Positions 36,073 through 43,133 of a DNA stretch of 64,000 nucleotides are shown here, one piece after another. The stretch's first letter is position 1. The number at the start of each line of letters is the position of its first letter. Location: the NCBI RefSeq assembly GCF_033100095.1, contig NZ_CP136921.1, forward strand, positions 2,822,501 to 2,886,500. Direction: 5' to 3'. The position numbers were made by a program, and so were the translations under genes. The notes below the pieces were generated by a model. That model did no database searches. It had not been told where the DNA came from and worked only from the letters and a program-made list of their open reading frames with translations. The DNA is from Diaphorobacter limosus (GTDB lineage Bacteria > Pseudomonadota > Gammaproteobacteria > Burkholderiales > Burkholderiaceae_C).

Positions 36073-37677
36073 ATGACCCGGCGGCCAGTCCGGTTCTCCA
36101 GACAGGGGAGTGGAGTGCGGAGTATCAAGCAAAAAAAGCCTTTTGCGCTTGCTGGAAGGGCGCTAGCAGCTGCTATTTTAATAGCATTCGGCGCAGGCCA
36201 GACACCTATGGCCATAGCACAGTCCGCGCTGCCCATGATGGGCGACGGCGCCGAGATGACGAGCAGCGCCGAGCGCAGGCTGGGTGACGGCATCATCCGC
36301 GAGCTGTATCGCGACCCGGACTACATCGACGACGCCGTACTGCAGGAGTATGTGCAGCAGCTGTTCAACCCCCTGGTGCAGGCTGCCAGGGCGCGCGGCG
36401 AGCTCTCGCCGGAGCTTGAGGAGCGCTTTGCCTGGGCGATCCTGCTCGGGCGCGACCGCACGGTGAACGCGTTTGCCCTGCCGGGCGGCTACTTTGGCGT
36501 GCACCTGGGCCTGATCGCCGTGGTCGGCACGCGCGACGAGCTGGCCTCGGTGCTGGCGCATGAACTCAGCCATGTGACGCAGCGCCATATCGCACGCCTG
36601 ATGGCGCAGCAGGGCCGGCAGACGCCGCTGATGCTGGGAGCCATGATTCTGGGCGCCCTGGCCGCCAGCAAGAGCCCGGGTGCGGCCCAGGCGCTGATGG
36701 TGGGCGGACAGGCGCTGGCGGTGCAGAACCAACTCAACTTTTCACGCGACATGGAACGCGAGGCCGACCGCGTGGGCTTTGGCCTGATGCAGCCGGCCGG
36801 CTTTGCGCCCCAGGGCTTTGTGGCGATGTTCGACAAGCTGCAGCAGGCCAACCGGATCAACGACAACGGCAGCTGGCCCTATCTGCGCAGCCACCCGCTG
36901 ACCACGCAGCGTATCGCCGACATGCACAGCCGCATTCCGCAGGATGCCACGCCGCTGGCCAGCGCCTCGCTGGAGCAACTGATGATGGCCGCGCGCGCGC
37001 GCGTGCTGATGCGCCCGGGTGTGGACACCTGGCGCCAATGGGTGGCCGAGCCGCAGGATGCCGGCTTCGCCGCCAGGCCCCGGCCCCAGCGCGTGGCAGC
37101 CTGGTATGCGGCCGCGCTCAGCGCCGTGCAGCTGGCCGACCCTGCGGCCGCGCGCCAGGCGCTGCGTGGCTTGCAGGGGGAGGTGGCGGGCGACGCCGCC
37201 GCCGCGCGCCAGGCGCGCCTGCTGGGGGCGGAGCTGGAACTGGCGGCCGGTGATGCGCCGGCGGCGCTGTCCTATCTCGAGGGCAGCCTGGCGCTGGCCG
37301 ATGCCAGCCAGCCGGATGCGCCCAGGCGTCGGCCCGAACTGCTGCTGCGCACCCAGGCGCTGTTGCGCACCGGCTCTGCCGCAGGCATGACGGCGCCACT
37401 GCAGACCTGGCTGGCCACCCACCCGGGTGATGCCACGGCCTGGCAGGCCCTGGCCCAGGTGTGGCAGCAGCAGGGGCAGCCGCTGCGCGCGGTGCGCGCC
37501 GAAGCCGAGGCCCAGGTGGCGCGCTACGACTACGCCGCGGCCGTCGATCGCTTCAAGGCCGGGCAGGACCTGGCCAGGCGGGGCGGCGCGGCCAATGACC
37601 ACATCGAGGCCTCGATCATTGACACGCGGCTGCGCGCCGTGCAGTCACTTCTGAAGGAACAGACCGCCGAGCGCTGA
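36073..37677 (+). CDS. M48-family metalloprotease with TPR-like C terminus (BepA-like)
   Basis: A 534-residue periplasmic zinc protease. The zinc motif HELSH is at 163-167 in 'SVLAHELSHVTQRHIARL', and the third ligand is in 'FSRDMEREADRVGF' (E230). The C-terminal ~230 residues are Ala-rich helical repeats as in BepA, which degrades or assembles outer-membrane proteins. ATG 36073 is the start that leaves a usable signal peptide; its n- and h-regions (residues ~18-39, 'KQKKPFALAGRALAAAILIA') are encoded by a palindromic repeat. The 3' end overlaps the convergent holin-like gene by 33 bases. Annotation as BepA rather than LoiP is based on the long C-terminal part. Confidence 0.92.
   Translation: MTRRPVRFSRQGSGVRSIKQKKPFALAGRALAAAILIAFGAGQTPMAIAQSALPMMGDGAEMTSSAERRLGDGIIRELYRDPDYIDDAVLQEYVQQLFNPLVQAARARGELSPELEERFAWAILLGRDRTVNAFALPGGYFGVHLGLIAVVGTRDELASVLAHELSHVTQRHIARLMAQQGRQTPLMLGAMILGALAASKSPGAAQALMVGGQALAVQNQLNFSRDMEREADRVGFGLMQPAGFAPQGFVAMFDKLQQANRINDNGSWPYLRSHPLTTQRIADMHSRIPQDATPLASASLEQLMMAARARVLMRPGVDTWRQWVAEPQDAGFAARPRPQRVAAWYAAALSAVQLADPAAARQALRGLQGEVAGDAAAARQARLLGAELELAAGDAPAALSYLEGSLALADASQPDAPRRRPELLLRTQALLRTGSAAGMTAPLQTWLATHPGDATAWQALAQVWQQQGQPLRAVRAEAEAQVARYDYAAAVDRFKAGQDLARRGGAANDHIEASIIDTRLRAVQSLLKEQTAER
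36126..36188. repeat. Dispersed palindromic repeat forming the M48 signal peptide
   Basis: The left part is AAAAAAAGCCTTTTGCGCTT and the right arm GGGCGCTAGCAGCTGCTATT, ending TTAATAGC. In the protease frame the right arm reads as the hydrophobic 'LAGRALAAAILIAFG'. Confidence 0.75.
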
Positions 37678-38001
37678 CTCGATGACCAGCCCCAGCAGCG
37701 AGTAGATCAGCGAGCCGATCAGCGCCGCCGTGAAGCCATGCACCTGAAAACCGTCGCCCAGCACCGAGGCTGCGGCCCAGAACATCAGGGCGTTGATGAC
37801 GAACAGGAACAGCCCGATGGTGACGATGGTGACCGGCAGCGTGAGGATCACCAGGATGGGTCGCAACACCACGTTGAACAGCCCGATCACGAAGGCCGCC
37901 CCCAGGGCGGCGCCAAAGCTGTGCACCTCGACGCCGCTGTAGACATAGGCCACGCACAGCAGCGCCGCAGCGCTGAGCAGCCATTTGAGCAGCAGCCGCA
38001 T
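37645..38001 (-). CDS. Small four-helix membrane protein (mycobacterial-type phage holin superfamily IV, PF04020)
   Basis: A 118-residue integral membrane protein with four hydrophobic segments, for example 'LLKWLLSAAALLCVAYVYSG', 'ALGAAFVIGLFNVVLRPIL' and 'LPVTIVTIGLFLFVINALMF'. The pattern N-x-x-L-R-P-I-L is typical of PF04020 proteins, which despite the name are usually chromosomal and unrelated to phage lysis. The ATG at 38001 shares a base with the TerC gene stop (TGATG), so it is translationally coupled to, and controlled with, the manganese exporter. A helper role for TerC is possible. The function is unknown. Confidence 0.82.
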   Translation of the reverse strand: MRLLLKWLLSAAALLCVAYVYSGVEVHSFGAALGAAFVIGLFNVVLRPILVILTLPVTIVTIGLFLFVINALMFWAAASVLGDGFQVHGFTAALIGSLIYSLLGLVIESALGGLFLQK

Positions 38002-38765
38002 CAACCGTGCTGCGCCGAATCGGTGGCACCGCGGCGCGAGGTGATGAACTTGCCGATGGCCAGCACCAGCAGCGCGCCGGCGACATGGGCCGTCCAGTAC
38101 AGGGTGCGCGAGATCTCGGCCATGCCGTTGCTGTCCACCGTGCCCAGCTTGGGCATCCATTGCCATTTGTCGGGGTTCACGAAGGCCGGGTCGGTGACCA
38201 GCATGCCGCCGGCGATCCAGCCCAGCAGCATGCCGCCGGCGGTGATGATCATCGGGAAGCGCTCCATCAGCTTGATCACCAGCTGGCTGCCCCAGACGAT
38301 GATGGGAATCGAGATCAACAGACCCAGCACCACCAGCAGCGTGGAATGCTCGCCCGAGCTTTGCGCGGCGCCGGCGATGGCGATCACGTTGTCCACGCTC
38401 ATCACCAGGTCGGCGACGATGATGGTCTTGATGGCGGCCAGCAGCTTGTCGCTTTCGGCCACATTGCCGTGGGCGTCCTCATCGGGCGCCAGCAGCTTCA
38501 CGCCAATCCACACCAGCAGCAGCGCACCCACCACCTTCAGGAAGGGCAGGTTCAGCAGCGTCATCGCAAAGATGATGAGCACCACGCGCAGGACGATGGC
38601 GCCGGCCGTGCCCCAGATGATGCCCTTGGAGCGCTGGGCCGCCGGCAGCTTGCGGCAGGCCAGGGCGATCACCACCGCGTTGTCGCCGCCCAGCAGGATG
38701 TCGATGATGATGATCTGCCCCAGCGCGATCCAGAACGGCGTGTGGGTGAGAAAGTCCAAATCCAT
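38001..38765 (-). CDS. TerC-family membrane protein, probable manganese exporter
   Basis: A 254-residue TerC/YjbE-type protein with about seven membrane helices. The first conserved motif is 'IIIIDILLGGDNAVVIALA' with the acidic DxxxGGDN pair that binds metal, and the symmetrical second one is 'IIVADLVMSVDNVIAIAGAA'. Homologues Alx/MntP-like and Bacillus YceF/YkoY (MeeF/MeeY) export or metallate with Mn2+. The strong evidence for manganese is the yybP-ykoY riboswitch in its leader (38920-39060). The gene is followed by the coupled holin-like gene. The family annotation as tellurium-resistance TerC is historical. Confidence 0.92.
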   Translation of the reverse strand: MDLDFLTHTPFWIALGQIIIIDILLGGDNAVVIALACRKLPAAQRSKGIIWGTAGAIVLRVVLIIFAMTLLNLPFLKVVGALLLVWIGVKLLAPDEDAHGNVAESDKLLAAIKTIIVADLVMSVDNVIAIAGAAQSSGEHSTLLVVLGLLISIPIIVWGSQLVIKLMERFPMIITAGGMLLGWIAGGMLVTDPAFVNPDKWQWMPKLGTVDSNGMAEISRTLYWTAHVAGALLVLAIGKFITSRRGATDSAQHG

Positions 38766-38879
38766 ATGTCTTTACCTCGATGTCGAATGCCGGTTCGGGG
38801 GAACTCGGCGGCGTTCAAATACCGGGCAGCATGGAAAGCGTGGGGCAATCGCCTGCGTGCAAGCCTTGCCTGCTTGCAG

Positions 38880-38926
38880 AAAAACGGATGCGCTTTGAGC
38901 CAACCATGGGTGCCTGTGGCTCAAAG
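38880..38926 (-). terminator. Riboswitch-controlled terminator in the terC-like leader
   Basis: On the minus strand the arms CTTTGAGCCA (38926-38917) and TGGCTCAAAG (38902-38893) form a 10-bp stem, with five U residues at 38884-38880 after an eight-base gap. The left arm overlaps the 3' strand of riboswitch helix P1, so the two structures exclude each other. Confidence 0.7.
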
Positions 38927-39060
38927 GTCTTGCTCGGCGATGGCGCTGGCCTTGCCTGACAGGCCGGAAGCACATGGCTTCGTATTGACGACCTGACATC
39001 CGTTTGCAGGCGGCCCTGACGCAAGGCCTTGTGCAAAACGGGGAACTACTCCCCCTTGAG
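38920..39060 (-). ncRNA. yybP-ykoY manganese (Mn2+) riboswitch
   Basis: Read on the minus strand, the leader contains the family's landmarks in order: AAGGGGGAGTAG at 39057-39046, GTCGTCAATACG near 38995, CCGGCC and AGGC further on, and GAGCAAGACCTTTGAG at 38935-38920. P1 can pair CTCAAGG (39060-39054) with CCTTTGAG (one bulged base). These match the L1 and L3 metal-binding loops of known Mn2+ sensors such as the Lactococcus one. The aptamer lies ~155 bases before the TerC-family gene. Binding of Mn2+ should stabilise P1 and prevent the overlapping terminator: an ON switch. Confidence 0.93.
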
Positions 39061-39189
39061 GGGCGCCATTTGACCACAGTTTGGCGATTTGTGGGCAAGA
39101 ACGTTGGGGGCCGGGCGGCATGTCGCACCAGGGTCGGGGCACTATCATGGCCGCCTTTTCGTGACCGCATCGTTGCCCGCTCACCGCGC

Positions 39190-39600
39190 ATGACCACCAT
39201 CCACATCACCGATATCGAGGCCGCCATCAACCATTGGCGTGCGTGCGCCTGGGCGCCCGATGGCGTGGCGCTGGCGCCCGAGCTCTCGGCCCTGGCCGAG
39301 GTCTACGGGCAGATGGTGTTCGCGCGTGCCGAGGAGATTGCGCCGGGGCAGTTGCCCGCAGCCGCCATGGCCGCGTGGCTGGCCTGGTACGAAACCCAGC
39401 CCGATACACCCTGCATCGCGATCTGCTCCACCAGCCAGGGCGATGATTGCTGCAAGGGCTGCGGCCGCAGCTTTGCCGAGGTGCAACATTGGCTGGAGCT
39501 GAGCCCCGCGGACAAGCGCGCCGTGTGGCGCCGTATCACGCGCGAGGGCCGCGCCCTGCGCTTTACGCGCTATGCCGAGCGCGCGGCGGCAGCAGGCTGA
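39190..39600 (+). CDS. DUF3717-DUF1289 fusion protein
   Basis: A 136-residue protein that joins two small domains. Residues 1-60 ('ITDIEAAINHWRACAWAPDG', 'LAEVYGQMVFARAEEIAPG') have DUF3717 character; residues 74-125 are DUF1289 with cysteines in 'TPCIAICSTSQGDDCCKGCG', then 'SFAEVQHWLELSPADKRAVW'. The four to six cysteines suggest a metal or Fe-S site. ATG 39190 is chosen because DUF3717 begins there. The function is unknown; DUF1289 proteins are often linked to redox or Fe-S contexts. Confidence 0.82.
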   Translation: MTTIHITDIEAAINHWRACAWAPDGVALAPELSALAEVYGQMVFARAEEIAPGQLPAAAMAAWLAWYETQPDTPCIAICSTSQGDDCCKGCGRSFAEVQHWLELSPADKRAVWRRITREGRALRFTRYAERAAAAG

Positions 39601-39639
39601 GGCTTTACGGCGCGGCGTCGCGCGGCTATCGTGGGGCGC

Positions 39640-39945
39640 ATGCTGCGTCTGACCCAGGCCCCCGACATTGCCACGGCCATGCTGTGGAGCGATCTGCTGC
39701 GCGAGGCCGGCATGCCCGCCAGCGTGCAGCGCCAGCACCTGGGCGCGGCGGCCGGCCATTTGCCACCCGGTGAATGCCTGCCCGAGATCTGGCTGGCGCA
39801 TGCGGAGCATGCCGATCCGGCCCGCGCCCTGCTGCGTGACTACGAGCGCCTGCCCCAGCGCCAGTGGGTCTGCCGCGCCTGTGGCGAGTCGATTGAGGGC
39901 GGTTTCGAGCAATGCTGGAACTGCGGCGCCCTGATGCCGCGCTGA
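39640..39945 (+). CDS. DUF2007 domain protein with C-terminal zinc ribbon
   Basis: A 101-residue protein. The N-terminal part ('RLTQAPDIATAMLWSDLLRE') resembles DUF2007, a small domain also described as a putative signal-transducing fold. The C-terminal end has a four-cysteine zinc ribbon: C-x-x-C in 'WVCRACGESIEGGFEQ' and C-x-x-C in 'CWNCGALMPR'. ATG 39640 was preferred to the GTG at 39631. It lies 39 bases after the DUF1289 gene and seven bases from the convergent yaeQ. No precise role is known. Confidence 0.8.
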   Translation: MLRLTQAPDIATAMLWSDLLREAGMPASVQRQHLGAAAGHLPPGECLPEIWLAHAEHADPARALLRDYERLPQRQWVCRACGESIEGGFEQCWNCGALMPR

Positions 39946-39952
39946 AGCCGGG

Positions 39953-40513
39953 TTATTTCCAGCGCAGCGGCTCCACATGCACGCTGCCGCGCTCGCTGCT
40001 GAGCGTGAGCGCGCCCTCCTGCACCGTGGCCTGCAGCTGCATGCTGCGCTCGGCCAGGGCGGCGAGTTGCTGCGCGGCATCAGAGGGCACGCGCCAGACC
40101 TGCAGCTTGGGCAGGCGCGTGAGCTTCGGTTGGATGCCCTTCCACCACACATCCGCCGCATGGGCAAAGGCGTAGACCACCACCGCGTCGGCGCGGCTGC
40201 AGGCCTTGGACAGCGGCTTGTCCTCGGGCTGGCCGACCTCTATCCACAGGCGCTTGCGGCCCGTGAAGTCGGTCAGCGACACGTCCGGATCGTCGGGGTC
40301 GGACAGGCCGGCGCCAAAGGCCAGCTGGCCGTCGCCACGGCAGGTGTCCTGCAGCTCATGGGCCTGCAGCGCCAGGGCCAGCAGGCGCACCATCATGCGC
40401 TCGTCGGTCTCGCTGGGGTGGCGCGCCAGGGTCAGCTGGTGGTCGGCGTAGTAGCCATGGTCGATGTCGGCGATGGACAGATTCGCCTTGAAGATGGTGG
40501 ACTTGAGGGCCAT
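39953..40513 (-). CDS. yaeQ: YaeQ family protein
   Basis: A 186-residue protein of the YaeQ family (PF07152), with the structural relation to PD-(D/E)XK nucleases. Signature segments: 'ALKSTIFKANLSIADIDHGY', 'TLARHPSETDERMMVRLLAL', and 'LWIEVGQPEDKPLSKACSRA' with the acidic and lysine residues of the nuclease-like site. ATG 40513 matches the family start. In E. coli YaeQ was reported to compensate for RfaH loss, later disputed; biochemical function is unclear. It follows a terminator downstream of purB. Confidence 0.92.
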   Translation of the reverse strand: MALKSTIFKANLSIADIDHGYYADHQLTLARHPSETDERMMVRLLALALQAHELQDTCRGDGQLAFGAGLSDPDDPDVSLTDFTGRKRLWIEVGQPEDKPLSKACSRADAVVVYAFAHAADVWWKGIQPKLTRLPKLQVWRVPSDAAQQLAALAERSMQLQATVQEGALTLSSERGSVHVEPLRWK

Positions 40514-40532
40514 GAGGTTTCTCAAAAATGAG

Positions 40533-40567
40533 AGCTGCCCGCGCTTGACTGGCAAGGGCGGGCAGCT
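40533..40567 (-). terminator. Rho-independent terminator after purB
   Basis: On the minus strand AGCTGCCCGC pairs with GCGGGCAGCT (10 bp), followed by CTCATTTTTG. It lies 18 bases after the purB stop and before yaeQ. The A-rich other side would allow weak function on the plus strand. Confidence 0.75.
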
Positions 40568-40584
40568 AAAAAGGCTGAAAAAAG

Positions 40585-42015
<1,431 letters not shown>

Positions 42016-42069
42016 CTATAGAATGGGCCGCCCTGACACCAGCCGCCCGTCCGCGGCCGAACAACCATC

Positions 42070-42684
42070 ATGAAGCTGATCGGATCCACCGCGAGTCCCT
42101 ATGTGCGCAAGGTGCGCGTGGTGATGGCAGAGAAGAAGCTGGACTACCGTTTTCAGGAAGAAAACGTGTGGTCCGAGGAAACCGCCATCAGCACCGCCAA
42201 CCCCCTGGGCAAGGTGCCCTGCCTGGTCATGGAGGGAGGCGAGGCGGTGTTCGATTCACGCGTCATCGTGGAATACCTGGACACGCTCTCGCCCGTGGGC
42301 AAGCTCATCCCTGGCACGGGGCGCGAGCGTGCCGAGGTCAAGACCTGGGAGGCCCTGGCCGATGGCGTGCTGGACGCCGGGGTGCTGGCACGGCTGGAGG
42401 CCACCTGGGCCGGACGCCAGGACGGCGAGCGCAGCCAGGCCTGGATGGCGCGCCAGCTGGGCAAGGTGCGCGCCGGCCTGCAGGCCATGAGCCAGGGCCT
42501 GGGCGACAAGCCGTATTGCAGCGGCATACACCTGAGCCTGTCGGATATTGCGGTCGGCTGCGCCCTGGGCTGGCTGGAGTTCCGCTTTCCGCAGATCGCC
42601 TGGCGCACCGATCACCCCAACCTGGCGCGGCTGATGGACAAGCTGATGCAGCGCCAGAGCTTCATCGACACCAAGCCGCACTGA
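42070..42684 (+). CDS. Glutathione S-transferase (YibF-like)
   Basis: A 204-residue GST with the N-terminal thioredoxin-like domain ('MKLIGSTASPYVRKVRVVMA', with S9 as probable catalytic serine; 'NPLGKVPCLVMEGGEAVFDS' containing the cis-proline and the E/S glutathione motif 'DSRVIVEYLD') and an all-helical C-terminal domain ending near 'DHPNLARLMDKLM'. The combination is close to E. coli YibF. It detoxifies electrophiles or isomerises substrates with glutathione; the substrate is unknown. A terminator follows 19 bases after the stop. Confidence 0.9.
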   Translation: MKLIGSTASPYVRKVRVVMAEKKLDYRFQEENVWSEETAISTANPLGKVPCLVMEGGEAVFDSRVIVEYLDTLSPVGKLIPGTGRERAEVKTWEALADGVLDAGVLARLEATWAGRQDGERSQAWMARQLGKVRAGLQAMSQGLGDKPYCSGIHLSLSDIAVGCALGWLEFRFPQIAWRTDHPNLARLMDKLMQRQSFIDTKPH

Positions 42685-42702
42685 CCAGCACCGACCCCAA
42701 GA

Positions 42703-42740
42703 AAAAAGCGCGCCTTCCGAAGAGGAAGTGCGCGCTTTTT
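42703..42740. terminator. Bidirectional terminator after the glutathione S-transferase gene
   Basis: The near-perfect stem AAAAAGCGCGCCTTCC/GGAAGTGCGCGCTTTTT has a five-base loop, with U-rich tails on both strands. It closes the GST transcript on the plus strand and can also stop minus-strand readthrough from the RND operon or the candidate small RNA. Confidence 0.88.
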
Positions 42741-42745
42741 GCTGC

Positions 42746-42845
42746 AAAAAAATTGTTGCGAAGCGCCCCGAAACGAATGAAGAGAGGGAGGGAGGAGAAG
42801 CGCCCCAGGATTGCATCCAGGCACGGCCTGGAAGGCTTCGCAACA
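42746..42845 (-). ncRNA. Candidate small regulatory RNA, ~100 nt
   Basis: On the minus strand the ends pair perfectly over 11 bp (TGTTGCGAAGC at 42845-42835 with GCTTCGCAACA at 42764-42754), followed by A and seven U residues at 42752-42746. Inside is a 6-bp hairpin, CCAGGC-CGT-GCCTGG-like, at 42831-42817, and a mostly unpaired CU-rich segment (42800-42776) that contains CTCCTCCCTCC, complementary to Shine-Dalgarno sequences. A -35 box TTGACA at 42879-42874 would place the transcription start almost exactly at 42845. No coding capacity. The layout resembles trans-acting sRNAs with anti-SD loops. Alternative: a long-loop terminator for the RND operon. Confidence 0.55.
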
Positions 42846-42850
42846 GTAAA

Positions 42851-42879
42851 AAAGATTCAATGATCGATGGGCCTGTCAA
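42851..42879 (-). promoter_or_regulatory. Candidate promoter of the small RNA
   Basis: A perfect -35 TTGACA (42879-42874) is followed, with spacing 16-17, by a weak -10 (AATCTT or ATCTTT at 42857-42851). AT-rich sequence at 42928-42952 could act as an UP element. Confidence 0.45.
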
Positions 42880-43133
42880 CCACCTGTGCCAGTGAGAGTG
42901 AGGGCAAAGGCCGAAAGTTCCAGTCTTTTTAACAAAAAATTTAAAACTGTGGTGCCGCCGAAACGCTGCGCCGCGTGCGGAGTTCTCGCAGAACTGCACG
43001 CCGGTGGTGTTACTGTCTGTGTCTTGTGCAATGGCGTGGGCCAGGGTTCCAGAGACCTGCGCCATGCTCCGTGGCAGCATGTGCGCCGCTGTGTGAATGA
43101 GGCATGCGCTTCGGCGCAGCCCCTTGGGCAGCG
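42880..43133. other. Intergenic region downstream of the RND pump gene
   Basis: No gene is supported here. An AT-rich part (42928-42952) and a palindromic GTTCTCGCAGAAC at about 42980 are the only visible structures. A plus-strand frame from 42886 contains a CxxC pair but lacks a start signal and overlaps the RND gene. Confidence 0.5.

Noticed and set aside
37645-38001. Phage lysis holin
   Set aside because: The PF04020 family is mostly chromosomal, and the gene is coupled to a TerC-type manganese exporter with no phage gene near.
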